64,000 nt of DNA from contig JAYPDM010000006.1 of assembly GCA_038125265.1 (NCBI GenBank), positions 3,555 to 67,554 on the forward strand, written 5' to 3'. Under the pieces are notes generated by a model that made no database searches, was not told the DNA's origin, and saw only the letters and a program-made list of their open reading frames with translations. A program made the translations under genes and the position numbers. Below are positions 31,093-40,645 of the stretch, in pieces (within the stretch, counting starts at the first letter, position 1; each line of letters starts with the position of its first letter). Source of the DNA: JAURFX01 sp038125265 (GTDB taxonomy: Bacteria > Pseudomonadota > Gammaproteobacteria > Steroidobacterales > Rariloculaceae).

Positions 31093-31260
31093 ATGAATGC
31101 ATCAGAAAGAGAAACCAAGCCAAGTAATAGGGCAAAAGCAGTGAACTCATTAAAGAAGGCGATTGAGAATTCTAAGACAAAAGAGCTTGGTGGTCCCTCT
31201 GGCCCTGAACCTACAAGGTATGGAGACTGGGAAAGAGCTGGAAGGTGCATTGATTTTTGA
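31093..31260 (+). CDS. SDHAF4-like succinate dehydrogenase assembly factor (DUF1674)
   Basis: A 55-residue reading frame from ATG 31093 to TGA 31258-31260. The N-terminal half is Lys/Asn-rich and probably disordered; the C-terminal residues (about 34-55) carry GGPSGPEPTRYGDWERAG and end CIDF, matching the DUF1674/SDHAF4 signature. The eukaryotic member binds flavinylated SdhA and promotes its joining to SdhB. It lies 7 bases before sdhC and is therefore the first gene of the SDH operon, which supports the same role here. The motif is so specific that I regard the gene as real despite its size. Confidence 0.88.
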   Translation: MNASERETKPSNRAKAVNSLKKAIENSKTKELGGPSGPEPTRYGDWERAGRCIDF

Positions 31261-31267
31261 GTAAACA

Positions 31268-31642
31268 ATGAACAAAGAAAGACCCTTATCACCTCACTTA
31301 CAGATTTATAGATTGCCCTTATGCGCACTGCTATCAATCTTTCATCGAATAACTGGAGTAATTCTTACAGCTGGCTTTATAGTCTTTGTGATCTGGTTGT
31401 ATCAATTGACAGATGCAAATTATCCCAAAGAGGCATCAGTAATCTTTAATGGGATATTTTTTAAGGTGTTATTGCTAGGATGGGCATTTGCATTTTTTTA
31501 TCATCTTGGCAATGGAATAAGGCATTTGGTGTGGGATGCCGGCAAAGGTTTTGAGAAATCTCAGATTGAACTTGGTGGAATGATCGTTATTTTTGCGGCA
31601 TTAATACTGACCGCCGTTTATGCATTTTTGGTAATTTTTTAG
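31268..31642 (+). CDS. sdhC: Succinate dehydrogenase cytochrome b556 subunit
   Basis: Membrane anchor of complex II. Starts NKERPLSPHLQIYRLPLCALLSIFHRITG, where SIFHRITG is the family signature; three membrane segments; His79 in HLGNGIRHLVWD is the expected haem b ligand. Length 124 residues (129 in E. coli). Spacing to sdhD is 2 bases. Confidence 0.95.
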   Translation: MNKERPLSPHLQIYRLPLCALLSIFHRITGVILTAGFIVFVIWLYQLTDANYPKEASVIFNGIFFKVLLLGWAFAFFYHLGNGIRHLVWDAGKGFEKSQIELGGMIVIFAALILTAVYAFLVIF

Positions 31643-31644
31643 CT

Positions 31645-32025
31645 ATGTCATTAAGATCCCCCCTCAGTAAAGTTTCATATCTCGGTTCGGCTAAGGCAGG
31701 TTTCTCGCATTGGTGGTCACAAAGAGTTAGTGCCATCGCAATTGCATTATTAGGAATTTGGTTACTTATTGAAATTATTGCCTGGCCAAATTTTTCATAC
31801 GGTGAGCTGATGTCTTGGTTCCAGAGCCCAATTACCGCAGTCTTACTAATGCTTACCATTATTTCTGTTGCTTATCACTCAAAGCTCGGAATAGAGGTGA
31901 TTGTTGAGGACTATGTGCATAACAAAGGAATAAAGACACTGGTACTGGTGTCAAGCACTCTGGTGCATTTCTTTCTATCAGCGCTCGGAGTTTTTTCAGT
32001 TTTTATCCTTTTTTTTGGAATCTAA
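31645..32025 (+). CDS. sdhD: Succinate dehydrogenase hydrophobic anchor subunit
   Basis: Second membrane anchor of complex II, with SdhC forming the haem and quinone sites. Three membrane segments; GFSHWWSQRVSAIAIALLG is the first. His78 in YHSKLGIEVIVEDYVH is the equivalent of the second haem ligand and the following Tyr of the quinone pocket. Length 126 residues. sdhA starts 3 bases downstream. Confidence 0.93.
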   Translation: MSLRSPLSKVSYLGSAKAGFSHWWSQRVSAIAIALLGIWLLIEIIAWPNFSYGELMSWFQSPITAVLLMLTIISVAYHSKLGIEVIVEDYVHNKGIKTLVLVSSTLVHFFLSALGVFSVFILFFGI

Positions 32026-32028
32026 AAA

Positions 32029-33816
32029 ATGTCAAAGGAATATACTTTTGTAGATCATAATTATGACGTTGTTATTGTCGGTGCAGGGGGTGCTGGACTT
32101 AGGGCGACCCTTGGAATGGCTGAGCAAGGCTTGACCACTGCCTGTTTGAGTAAAGTGTTTCCAACAAGAAGCCATACCGTTGCAGCTCAAGGCGGAATCA
32201 GTGCAGCCCTTGGTAATATGGGTGAAGATGATTGGCGATGGCATATGTATGACACCGTAAAAGGATCAGATTGGCTGGGCGACCAAGATGCTATAGAGTA
32301 CATGTGCAAAGAGGCTCCAGAGGCAGTCATTGAGTTAGAGCACTACGGTGTGCCTTTCTCCAGAACCGAGGAAGGAAAGATTTATCAAAGACCGTTTGGT
32401 GGAATGACTACACACTACGGAGAGGGAACAGCACAGAGAACCTGCGCAGCAGCCGACCGTACGGGTCATGCCATGCTGCACGCACTTTATCAGCAGTCAC
32501 TAAAAAATCAGGCAGAATTTTTTATAGAGTATTTTGCGCTAGATCTCATTATGGAGGATGGCGTGTGCCGTGGTATTACAGCGCTCGATATGTCTAATGG
32601 AACATTGCACCGATTTAATTCGCAAATGGTTGTTTTGGCAACCGGCGGATACGGCCGTGCATATTTTTCTGCTACCAGTGCTCATATCTGTACCGGTGAT
32701 GGTAACGGCATGGTCGTCAGAGCAGGACTTCCACTACAGGATATGGAATTTGTTCAATTTCATCCCACTGGTATCTATGGCGCAGGTTGTTTGATTACTG
32801 AAGGATCAAGAGGCGAGGGAGGATACCTAACCAATTCCGACGGTGAGAGATTTATGGAACGCTACGCGCCTAATGCAAAAGATCTTGCATCTCGAGATGT
32901 TGTCAGCCGAGCAATGACAATTGAAATTAGAGAGGGTAGAGGTGTTGGCAAGGACCAAGACCATGTTCATCTTCATTTAGAGCATCTAGGTAAAGAGGTA
33001 ATTCAAGAGAGATTACCGGGTATTGCTGAAACCGCAAAAATTTTTGCAAACGTTGATGTTAACAAAGAGCCAATTCCGGTTCTTCCAACCGTGCATTACA
33101 ACATGGGCGGGATACCTACTAACTACTACGGCGAGGTTATCAACATTACTGGCTCGGGCGAGGAAGCAGTTGTGCCGGGCCTAATGGCAGTGGGTGAGGC
33201 AGCATGTGTCTCTGTGCATGGTGCTAACCGATTAGGCTCAAACTCACTGATTGATCTTGTGGTATTTGGTAGGGCAGCCTCAATTCGTTGCGGTCAGATT
33301 TTAAAAGCTAAGCAAAAACTTAAGCCCTTTGATGAAGATCATGGCCAAGAATCAATCGCAAGACTGGATAAACTAAGAAATGCCAAAGGCAACACTAAGA
33401 CTGCAGACATAAGGTTATCCATGCAAAAAATAATGCAGAGTAATGCTGCGGTATTCCGCTCAGGAGACTCACTTCAAGAGGGCATTGACCTCCTTCAACC
33501 GGTTTATGATTCATTTTCAGATGTATCCGTAAGCGATAAGTCTCTTATATGGAATACAGATCTCATTGAAACCCTCGAGCTTGATAACCTACTCCCGCAG
33601 GCGATGGCTACCATTAAGTCGGCGCTCTACAGAACAGAGAGTAGAGGTGCCCAGGCAAGAGAGGATTATCCTGATCGAGATGATGAGAATTGGATGAAAC
33701 ATACGATCTCCTGGATTGCTCCGAATGGAGAGGTAACTTTTGGTGATAGAAAGGTTCAACTCAATTCATTAACAGATGATGTTAAGCCTATACCGCCTAA
33801 GGCGAGAACTTATTAA
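32029..33816 (+). CDS. sdhA: Succinate dehydrogenase flavoprotein subunit, mitochondrial/alphaproteobacterial-like type
   Basis: Oxidises succinate to fumarate. The Rossmann motif [12 protein letters not shown] and [13 protein letters not shown] with the His that binds FAD covalently are present, as is RGEGGYL with the active-site Arg. Length 595 residues (588 in E. coli). Stretches such as [39 protein letters not shown] and WNTDL resemble the mitochondrial and alphaproteobacterial proteins, and from memory those of Xanthomonas, more than the E. coli protein. Needs SdhE for flavin attachment; sdhE is three genes downstream. Confidence 0.97.
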   Translation: MSKEYTFVDHNYDVVIVGAGGAGLRATLGMAEQGLTTACLSKVFPTRSHTVAAQGGISAALGNMGEDDWRWHMYDTVKGSDWLGDQDAIEYMCKEAPEAVIELEHYGVPFSRTEEGKIYQRPFGGMTTHYGEGTAQRTCAAADRTGHAMLHALYQQSLKNQAEFFIEYFALDLIMEDGVCRGITALDMSNGTLHRFNSQMVVLATGGYGRAYFSATSAHICTGDGNGMVVRAGLPLQDMEFVQFHPTGIYGAGCLITEGSRGEGGYLTNSDGERFMERYAPNAKDLASRDVVSRAMTIEIREGRGVGKDQDHVHLHLEHLGKEVIQERLPGIAETAKIFANVDVNKEPIPVLPTVHYNMGGIPTNYYGEVINITGSGEEAVVPGLMAVGEAACVSVHGANRLGSNSLIDLVVFGRAASIRCGQILKAKQKLKPFDEDHGQESIARLDKLRNAKGNTKTADIRLSMQKIMQSNAAVFRSGDSLQEGIDLLQPVYDSFSDVSVSDKSLIWNTDLIETLELDNLLPQAMATIKSALYRTESRGAQAREDYPDRDDENWMKHTISWIAPNGEVTFGDRKVQLNSLTDDVKPIPPKARTY

Positions 33817-33829
33817 TTGGTAAATAGAT

Positions 33830-34606
33830 ATGGCAAAATTTACACTACCTAAAAATTCAAAAATTTCAAAGGGCAAAGAGCATAACTCATCAAGCTCCTC
33901 AACCAAGGTCTTTAAAATTTATCGATACGATCCTGATGACGAAAAAAACCCAAGAGTTGATACTTATCATGTTGACCTTAATGATTGTGGGCCGATGGTG
34001 CTTGATGCGCTTATAAAAATTAAAAATGAAATTGATACAACGTTGACATTTAGAAGATCATGCAGAGAGGGGATCTGTGGATCTTGTGCAATGAATATCG
34101 ATGGAACCAACACCTTGGCATGTTTAAAGTCTATCTCAGATGTAAAGGGTGAGGTTAAAATCTATCCTTTACCTCATATGCCAGTTATTAAAGATTTGGT
34201 GCCTGATTTAACCAACTTTTATGCGCAATATGCATCCATTAAGCCTTGGCTTCAGTCTGATACCCCGCCCCCACCGGATAGTGAAAGACTGCAATCCAAA
34301 GAAGATCAAGAAAAAATTGATGAACCTTCGGCGTGTATTCTTTGCGCTTGTTGCTCCTCATCATGTCCTAGTTATTGGTGGAATTCTGATCGATATCTAG
34401 GTCCAGCAGCATTATTACAGGCTTACAGATGGATTGTTGATACACGTGATGAGTATACTGGGCAAAGGCTTGATGATCTTGAAGATCCATTCAGACTTTA
34501 TCGATGTCATACAATTCTTAATTGCACACAAGCTTGTCCAAAAGATTTAAATCCTGGAAAATCCATTGCAAAAATTAAGAAGATGATGGCAGATAGGCAG
34601 CATTAA
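33830..34606 (+). CDS. sdhB: Succinate dehydrogenase iron-sulfur subunit
   Basis: Carries electrons from SdhA to quinone through three clusters. The 2Fe-2S ligands are in [15 protein letters not shown] with a later Cys; [12 protein letters not shown] and [17 protein letters not shown] supply the 4Fe-4S and 3Fe-4S sites. Length 258 residues, about 20 longer than E. coli because of an N-terminal Lys/Ser-rich extension (residues 1-25), as in alphaproteobacterial proteins. Follows sdhA by 13 bases and precedes sdhE by 6. Confidence 0.97.
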   Translation: MAKFTLPKNSKISKGKEHNSSSSSTKVFKIYRYDPDDEKNPRVDTYHVDLNDCGPMVLDALIKIKNEIDTTLTFRRSCREGICGSCAMNIDGTNTLACLKSISDVKGEVKIYPLPHMPVIKDLVPDLTNFYAQYASIKPWLQSDTPPPPDSERLQSKEDQEKIDEPSACILCACCSSSCPSYWWNSDRYLGPAALLQAYRWIVDTRDEYTGQRLDDLEDPFRLYRCHTILNCTQACPKDLNPGKSIAKIKKMMADRQH

Positions 34607-34612
34607 GCCTAA

Positions 34613-34867
34613 ATGTCTATTAATAAGGGACTGCTCAAATGGCGTTGCAAGCGGGGTATGAGGGAGCTTGATTACATACTCAGGCCATATTTCGATAGTC
34701 ATATTGATGAGTTAGATGATGCCTCACTGCAAAATCTAAAAGAGATATTAGATTTGCCTGACCCGGATTTACATTACCTGCTGGTTACTGAGAATATTCA
34801 AATTCCCGAGCAATTTGAGAAAATAATACTTGATATACGTGCACAAGCAGGTAAATCATTAAAATGA
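34613..34867 (+). CDS. sdhE: FAD assembly factor SdhE
   Basis: Small protein (SDHAF2 homologue) that helps attach FAD covalently to SdhA. RGMRELD near the N terminus is the RGxxE motif essential for flavinylation; LDLPDPDL is also typical. Length 84 residues (88 in E. coli). It is the fifth structural gene after sdhCDAB and overlaps the glutaredoxin-like gene by 4 bases. In E. coli sdhE pairs with ygfX near ygfZ; here ygfZ sits across the SDH operon. Confidence 0.93.
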   Translation: MSINKGLLKWRCKRGMRELDYILRPYFDSHIDELDDASLQNLKEILDLPDPDLHYLLVTENIQIPEQFEKIILDIRAQAGKSLK

Positions 34868-35094
34868 CACAAGCAATCATATACTCAAGGCAGGACTGTC
34901 ATTTATGCGAAAAGCTCGAGAATGAGCTGAGGTCTGTCTACAAAGATCTGCTTAATATTTTAATGGTAGATATAGATGAGGATATCAATCTAAAGAAATT
35001 ATATGGACTTGAAATACCGGTGTTAATGATTAATAACGAGAGAATTACATTGCATCCTGTGGATCATGATCAGATAAAATCTTTAATAGGATGA
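34864..35094 (+). CDS. Glutaredoxin-like thioredoxin-fold protein (DUF836)
   Basis: A 76-residue protein with an N-terminal strand, the redox pair Cys12-His-Leu-Cys15 (CHLC) and the cis-Pro region EIPVLMI, as in the DUF836/glutaredoxin-family proteins often found before lepA. The CHLC form occurs in that family. The redox partner is unknown. It overlaps sdhE by 4 bases and lepA by 1-4 bases depending on the lepA start, so it is in the same transcript. Confidence 0.82.
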   Translation: MTQAIIYSRQDCHLCEKLENELRSVYKDLLNILMVDIDEDINLKKLYGLEIPVLMINNERITLHPVDHDQIKSLIG

Positions 35095-36887
35095 TGAGCA
35101 AGAATACTAGAAATTTCTCTATCATTGCTCATATCGATCATGGTAAATCAACCATAGCAGATAGGTTTATTCAGGTTTGTGGGGGGCTAACTGACAGAGA
35201 GATGGCCGATCAAGTGCTCGACTCGATGGATTTAGAGAGGGAGCGCGGTATTACCATCAAGGCTCAGTCTGTATCATTAAATTTTAAATCTAAAGACGGC
35301 CAAGTTTATAAGCTTAATTTCATTGATACGCCCGGACACGTTGATTTTTCATACGAGGTTTCAAGATCTCTGTCTGCCTGTGAGGGGGCACTGCTTGTTG
35401 TAGATGCAGCTCAAGGGGTTGAGGCGCAAAGCGTTGCAAATTGCTATACCGCTATTGAGCAGGGCCTAGAGGTAATACCAGTGCTTAATAAAATTGATCT
35501 CCCCTCGGCTGAGCCAGAGAGGGTTGCAAGGGAGATTGAGAATATCATCGGTATTGATGCCTCAAATGCTTTACAAGTTAGCGCTAAAACAGGTGAGAAT
35601 ATTGAATCATTGCTTGAGGAAATCATTCGTCACATTCCTCCACCAGAGCCAAATCATAAAAAGGAGTTGCAGGCATTAATTATTGATTCTTGGTTTGACT
35701 CTTACCTAGGGATCGTCACACTTGTTCGAATTGTGTGTGGGTCAATACGTAAAGGGGATGAAATAGAAATCTTATCGACACAAAAGAAGTACACGGTAGA
35801 TTATGTCGGCGTATTTACGCCAAAAATGATTAAGGTTGATGCTCTGCAAACTGGGGATGTTGGCTATGTTATCTCTGGGATCAAAGAGATTGGGAGCGCC
35901 CCTGTTGGAGACACGATCAGAATGCATAAATCAACTGTAGAGGCGTTACCTGGATTTAAACAAATAAAACCCAGAGTGTTTGCCGGATTGTTTCCCGTAA
36001 GCTCCGATGATTTTGAGGACTTTAGGGAGGCATTAAGTAAATTATCCTTAAATGATGCTGCACTTCACTATGAGCCTGAGAGCAGCACCGCTTTAGGATT
36101 CGGATTCCGTTGCGGTTTTTTAGGTTTACTCCACATGGAAATTATTCAGGAGCGCCTTGAGAGAGAATATGACCTGAATCTAATTTCAACTGCACCCACT
36201 GTCGTCTATCAGGTCATTAAAACAGATGGGGAGACCATCTCCGTAGAGAACCCATCCCAGCTTCCAGAACAAACCTACATTAGAGAAATTCAAGAGCCAA
36301 TCATTAGGGCTAATATACTCCTTCCGCAGAATTATTTAGGGCCAGTCATAGAGCTGTGCGAACAAAAGAGAGGTGTTCAGAAGAATCTTACCTATCATGG
36401 AGAGCAAGTCACTCTAGTCTATGAACTTCCCATGGCAGAGGTGGTGCTGGATTTCTTTGACAAACTAAAGAGTGTGAGCCGTGGTTACGGTTCCTTTGAC
36501 TATGAATTTATCAGATTTCAGACATCGGATCTCGTAAAGATGGATATTCTAATCAATAAGGATAAGGTTGATGCGCTATCCATGATCGTGCATCGATCAT
36601 TTTCAGACAGAAGAGGAAGAGAGATTGTTGCAACCTTGAAGGATGTAATACCAAGACAGCAGTTTGAAGTTGCAATACAGGCTGCGATTGGTGGTCATAT
36701 TTTAGCCAGAAGCAATGTTAAGGCTTTAAGGAAGGATGTTACAGCAAAACTATACGGTGGCGATGTGACACGTAAAATGAAGTTACTTGAGAAACAAAAG
36801 GCCGGAAAAAGAAGAATGAAACAGCTTGGCTCTGTTGAGATACCTCAAGAGGCCTTTTTAGCGGTGCTACAGAATAAGTCTAAATAG
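35094..36887 (+). CDS. lepA: Elongation factor 4 (LepA)
   Basis: Ribosome-associated GTPase that affects initiation and can back-translocate ribosomes. N terminus [19 protein letters not shown] (G1 at about residues 12-19), DTPGHVDF (G3) and LNKIDLP (G4) define the GTPase; the C-terminal domain specific to LepA ([20 protein letters not shown]) is complete. Two ATG codons are adjacent (35091 and 35094); the choice changes one residue. Length 597 residues (599 in E. coli). Precedes lepB by 32 bases. Confidence 0.97.
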   Translation: MSKNTRNFSIIAHIDHGKSTIADRFIQVCGGLTDREMADQVLDSMDLERERGITIKAQSVSLNFKSKDGQVYKLNFIDTPGHVDFSYEVSRSLSACEGALLVVDAAQGVEAQSVANCYTAIEQGLEVIPVLNKIDLPSAEPERVAREIENIIGIDASNALQVSAKTGENIESLLEEIIRHIPPPEPNHKKELQALIIDSWFDSYLGIVTLVRIVCGSIRKGDEIEILSTQKKYTVDYVGVFTPKMIKVDALQTGDVGYVISGIKEIGSAPVGDTIRMHKSTVEALPGFKQIKPRVFAGLFPVSSDDFEDFREALSKLSLNDAALHYEPESSTALGFGFRCGFLGLLHMEIIQERLEREYDLNLISTAPTVVYQVIKTDGETISVENPSQLPEQTYIREIQEPIIRANILLPQNYLGPVIELCEQKRGVQKNLTYHGEQVTLVYELPMAEVVLDFFDKLKSVSRGYGSFDYEFIRFQTSDLVKMDILINKDKVDALSMIVHRSFSDRRGREIVATLKDVIPRQQFEVAIQAAIGGHILARSNVKALRKDVTAKLYGGDVTRKMKLLEKQKAGKRRMKQLGSVEIPQEAFLAVLQNKSK

Positions 36888-36919
36888 AGTTAGAATCTTA
36901 ATAAATCAAAAGGAGTTAG

Positions 36920-37675
36920 ATGATGTTATTTGAATGGGTGATTCTGGTTTTAACTGTTTCAACAGGTTTCTTTTGGTTTTATATTTTTTATGGAAAGAGA
37001 AAGCATTCAAATTACTCACCAAGTAAATTTGCTGACTATACAGCAGGCTTTTTTCCTGTCTTACTTGTCGTCTTTATCCTGAGATCATTCATTATTGAGC
37101 CTTTTAGAATCCCATCGGGCTCTATGACCCCAAACCTTCTTGATGGAGATTTTATATTTGTTAATAAACATGCATTTGGATTGAGATTACCGATTGCCGG
37201 TAAACGTATTTTTGGCTCAAGGACCCCTGAAAGGGGAGAGATGGCGGTATTTCGACTTCCCTCTGATCCATCAATCGTTTACGTAAAACGAGTGATAGGC
37301 CTACCGGGTGACGAGGTATTCTATGACTATCAAGAGAAAGAGCTCTGGGTTAATGATCAACTCGTTGAGAGTAATTATGTCGGTAATTATGCCGATGATT
37401 CTAATCTTGCCCTTATGCAGGAAACCTATGGATCCGAACACCGTATCATTCATATGAATAGCCGACTTTCGCCTGGTGGCCTATATAACGTCCCCGAGGG
37501 TCATTATTTTATGATGGGCGATAACAGAGACAACAGTCAGGATAGTAGATTTTCAGTTGTTGGTTTTGTGCCAGAAGATAATTTGGTTGGGAAGCCAGTC
37601 TTTATTTGGATGCACTGGAATGATGAAGATGAGGATGCTTTTAAATGGGAGCGATTAGGGTTCATAGAGGGTTAG
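36920..37675 (+). CDS. lepB: Signal peptidase I
   Basis: Cleaves Sec and Tat signal peptides at the outer face of the inner membrane. Two N-terminal membrane segments (about residues 3-22 and 40-58), then PSGSMTPNLLDGDF with catalytic Ser68 and YVKRVIGLPGD with the general base Lys123; GDNRDNSQDSR is motif E. Length 251 residues (324 in E. coli; shorter forms are common). ATG doublet at 36920/36923 behind AAAAGGAG. Followed by rnc after 4 bases, the classic lepB-rnc-era order. Confidence 0.96.
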   Translation: MMLFEWVILVLTVSTGFFWFYIFYGKRKHSNYSPSKFADYTAGFFPVLLVVFILRSFIIEPFRIPSGSMTPNLLDGDFIFVNKHAFGLRLPIAGKRIFGSRTPERGEMAVFRLPSDPSIVYVKRVIGLPGDEVFYDYQEKELWVNDQLVESNYVGNYADDSNLALMQETYGSEHRIIHMNSRLSPGGLYNVPEGHYFMMGDNRDNSQDSRFSVVGFVPEDNLVGKPVFIWMHWNDEDEDAFKWERLGFIEG

Positions 37676-37679
37676 CGCT

Positions 37680-38360
37680 ATGGATTTAACAGAATGGTGT
37701 CATCTTAAGCTTGGATATCAGTTTAAAAACCTATCACTTTTAGAAACTGCACTTACACACAAAAGTATTTCTAATCAAAATAATGAGCGATTAGAGTTCT
37801 TGGGTGATAGCATCCTAGGACAGATAATTTCTATATATCTCTATAATCATCTAAATGACATGGATGAGGGTGCGTTAACTAGGATGAGATCTCATTTGGT
37901 AAACGGTCATAAGTTAGCTGAAATTGGACAAAAAATACATTTAAGTGAGTTTATCGTGCTTGGGCAGGGTGAATTAAGATCGGGTAGCTATAACAGGGAG
38001 TCTGTCATCGCAAACTGCCTAGAGGCAGTTTTTGGGGCTATCTATTTGGACGGCGGTATTGAAGCTATTGAGAGTGTGGTTCATTCATTATTTTTTGATG
38101 AATTTCAAAACTTGCCGGACCCTAATGAGCTCAAAGATGCTAAGACAAAATTACAAGAGCTCCTCCAGAAAAATGGAAATCCACTGCCAACGTATGAAGT
38201 AATCAAGGAGACAGGAAGGCCCCACCAAAAAACATTCACTATTAAGTGCATTGATCAAGCCACAAATAATTATGTCACTGCCTCATCTTCAAGCATTAAA
38301 AAGGCAGAGCAGAAGGCTGCAGAAATGCTGTTAAAAAGATTAGATGGAAATGGCGATTAG
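37680..38360 (+). CDS. rnc: Ribonuclease III with Asn in place of one catalytic Asp
   Basis: Cleaves double-stranded RNA in rRNA maturation. The signature NERLEFLGDS gives Glu39 and Asp43; the second acidic pair, Asp114 and Glu117 in E. coli, reads Asn112 and Glu115 here (in VIANCLEAVFGAIYLDGG; the Asn codon is AAC at 38013-38015). The -2 offset is constant, so the alignment is firm. The C-terminal dsRNA-binding domain (about 155-226) is intact. Length 226 residues, as in E. coli. Overlaps era by 17 bases. Confidence 0.95.
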   Translation: MDLTEWCHLKLGYQFKNLSLLETALTHKSISNQNNERLEFLGDSILGQIISIYLYNHLNDMDEGALTRMRSHLVNGHKLAEIGQKIHLSEFIVLGQGELRSGSYNRESVIANCLEAVFGAIYLDGGIEAIESVVHSLFFDEFQNLPDPNELKDAKTKLQELLQKNGNPLPTYEVIKETGRPHQKTFTIKCIDQATNNYVTASSSSIKKAEQKAAEMLLKRLDGNGD

Positions 38361-39189
38361 TCGATTTGGCTATGTAACCCTGGTTGGCGCACCTAACATA
38401 GGTAAGTCAACACTCCTCAATCAGCTGATTGGCATGCCGATAAGCATTGTTAATAAAAAATCTCATACCACCAGACGACAGATTCTAGGCGTATTTAACC
38501 ATAACGCATCGCAGGTTGTGATGCTGGATACTCCTGGCTACCAGGAGCTGACAAGAGACTACGACTATAAGCTCATGAGAAGAGAGATCAATGCAGCACT
38601 CGATGGATCAGACTTAATTTTATATCTAATAGATTTAAAGACTGATCTCAGTATTGTTGAAAAGGTCTACAGAAGACTGAATGAATTCTCCAGTAATATT
38701 TTTATCATTATCAATAAAATTGATCGCATAAGAGATAAGTCTAAGTTATTGGATTACTCTGAAAAGCTCAGCTCATTGGTAGATTTTAAGAAAGTATATT
38801 TTATTTCAGCCTTAAAAAATGATGGACTCAAAGATCTAAAAGATACCATTGCAGAATATTTGCCAGAAGGAGAGGCTCAATTTGATAAAGACTATCAAAC
38901 GAACTTATCACTATCAGAAAGAGCGCAAGAGGAAATAAGAAACGCTATACTAAACTGCCTGCATGAAGAGGTGCCCTATGGCATCGAAATTCAAATTAAT
39001 AATATTAAAAAAGATCAAGATTTAGTAATACATGCTGATCTTGTGACTAAGAAAAAATCTTATAAATCGATGATTATTGGTAAGGATGCGAGAACAATCA
39101 AAGCAATTGGAACTCAAGCAAGAAAGAATATTGAGAAATGGTGTGGTACAAAATGCTCGTTATTTTTAAAAGTTAATCATACTAAATAG
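38344..39189 (+). CDS. era: GTPase Era
   Basis: Binds the 3' end of 16S rRNA and checks 30S maturation. G1 is GAPNIGKS (usually NVGKS), G3 DTPGY, G4 NKID; the C-terminal KH domain contains VIHADLVTKKKSYKSMIIGK and ARKNIEKW. Length 281 residues (301 in E. coli). Two possible ATGs, 38344 and 38350; both lie inside rnc and neither has a strong ribosome-binding site, pointing to coupled translation. recO follows after 7 bases. Confidence 0.95.
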   Translation: MEMAISRFGYVTLVGAPNIGKSTLLNQLIGMPISIVNKKSHTTRRQILGVFNHNASQVVMLDTPGYQELTRDYDYKLMRREINAALDGSDLILYLIDLKTDLSIVEKVYRRLNEFSSNIFIIINKIDRIRDKSKLLDYSEKLSSLVDFKKVYFISALKNDGLKDLKDTIAEYLPEGEAQFDKDYQTNLSLSERAQEEIRNAILNCLHEEVPYGIEIQINNIKKDQDLVIHADLVTKKKSYKSMIIGKDARTIKAIGTQARKNIEKWCGTKCSLFLKVNHTK

Positions 39190-39196
39190 CTAAAAC

Positions 39197-39910
39197 ATGA
39201 ATAGAGATATTGGCTTTATCTTGCATCAGAGAGATTATCGGGATACTAGTAAAATACTTGACTGTTATACCCAAAGCCATGGAAGATTTAGAGGTATCGC
39301 TAGGGGTATCAAGAGCTCTAAGCGCTCACTAAAGCAAAATATTCAACCATTTCAACCGCTTATCATACATTGGTCACAAAGGGGTGATCTTGCTAGCATC
39401 CGAGAAATTGAATCCGATGGTCTCATGATATCGCTAAGCGGTAAGCGTTTAATGGCAGGGTTTTACATCAATGAAATCATCTTAAAGATTGTCCCAGAAG
39501 ATGAGTCTGATCCAGCCCTATTTAGTCTTTACAAAACCACACTTTATGATCTACCTGAGCAAAACTGGGTTTCAAAACTCAGGTCTTTTGAAATTTCAAT
39601 TTTAGATTTCTTAGGTTATCTACCATCACTTGAGTATGAGTATTTAAACAATACCCCCATCGAGACATCAAAAACCTATGAATTCTTGCCCAGTGATGGA
39701 TTTAGGGAGTCACTCCATAAAGAGGATAATAAGAATTACTTTAATGGGGATCTTATCAAGCGTCTTTCAAATCTAGATTTAGACTCAGATCCCTCTCTCA
39801 GATTAGCAAAATATATTTTTGACTCAGTTATTCTCTCCCAATCTTTAAGCCCAAGTGTAAATTCAAGAAAAGTAATGAGACAATTAATAAATCTTAGCAA
39901 GGAATTCTAA
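39197..39910 (+). CDS. recO: DNA repair protein RecO
   Basis: Loads RecA on SSB-coated DNA with RecR. N-terminal OB-fold begins GFILHQRDYRDTSKILDCYTQSHGRF, followed by ARGIKSSK, a typical RecO start. The C-terminal part is poorly conserved, as usual. Length 237 residues (242 in E. coli). Position between era and pdxJ is the family's standard context and strengthens the call. Confidence 0.92.
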   Translation: MNRDIGFILHQRDYRDTSKILDCYTQSHGRFRGIARGIKSSKRSLKQNIQPFQPLIIHWSQRGDLASIREIESDGLMISLSGKRLMAGFYINEIILKIVPEDESDPALFSLYKTTLYDLPEQNWVSKLRSFEISILDFLGYLPSLEYEYLNNTPIETSKTYEFLPSDGFRESLHKEDNKNYFNGDLIKRLSNLDLDSDPSLRLAKYIFDSVILSQSLSPSVNSRKVMRQLINLSKEF

Positions 39911-39913
39911 ATC

Positions 39914-40645
39914 ATGAGCGAAATCAAAATAGGTGTAAATATCGATCACGTCGCTACCCTGAGGCAACAGAGATTCACAGAATATCCGGACCCACTCACC
40001 ACGGCCATACTCCTTGAGCAAGTAGGCGTGGACAGCATTACGATTCATTTGAGAGAGGATAGGAGGCATATCCAAGACGAGGATGCAAAGCAACTAAAAA
40101 AGTTATTAAGAGTCCCTTTAAATTTTGAAATGGCAGCGACACAGGAAATGATTGAATTTGCTAAAGAGCTAGCCCCAAAGTATTGTTGTATTGTTCCTGA
40201 GAAAAGGGAGGAGCTTACCACTGAAGGTGGATTGAGCCTGAAAGATCCGAGCAACCTATTAATTGATGGTATTCATGCCCTTTCTAAAAGTTCGCGGGTA
40301 TCACTCTTTATTGACCCTGATCGGAATGCCATTGAGACGGCAAAGCAGATCGGTGCAGATGCCATTGAGTTAAATACTGGAAAGTATGCTGATGCGATAA
40401 ACCAGGATACGATCGATCAAGAGCTTGATAAGATTAAAGAATCTGCTAGCTACGCTCGCGACTTAGGGCTCTCGGTTCACGCGGGTCATGGTCTAAATTA
40501 CATTAATGTTAATCGAATCGCGAGTATTCATGCCATTGAGGAATTAAATATTGGACACGCAATCGTTGCAAGGGCAATTTATGACGGACTGGGCAGGGCA
40601 TTCTTAAGTATGAAAGAAATTTGTTATGAGGCTAGAAATGATTAA
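39914..40645 (+). CDS. pdxJ: Pyridoxine 5'-phosphate synthase
   Basis: Condenses 1-deoxyxylulose 5-phosphate with 3-amino-2-oxopropyl phosphate in vitamin B6 synthesis. N terminus GVNIDHVATLRQQRFTEYPDP, then HLREDRRHIQDED, NFEMAAT, CIVPEKREELTTEGG and HAGHGLNYIN are all active-site stretches. Length 243 residues, as in E. coli. This enzyme needs DXP, so Dxs is expected in the genome even if later MEP steps were lost. Follows recO by 3 bases and overlaps acpS by 8. Confidence 0.97.
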   Translation: MSEIKIGVNIDHVATLRQQRFTEYPDPLTTAILLEQVGVDSITIHLREDRRHIQDEDAKQLKKLLRVPLNFEMAATQEMIEFAKELAPKYCCIVPEKREELTTEGGLSLKDPSNLLIDGIHALSKSSRVSLFIDPDRNAIETAKQIGADAIELNTGKYADAINQDTIDQELDKIKESASYARDLGLSVHAGHGLNYINVNRIASIHAIEELNIGHAIVARAIYDGLGRAFLSMKEICYEARND

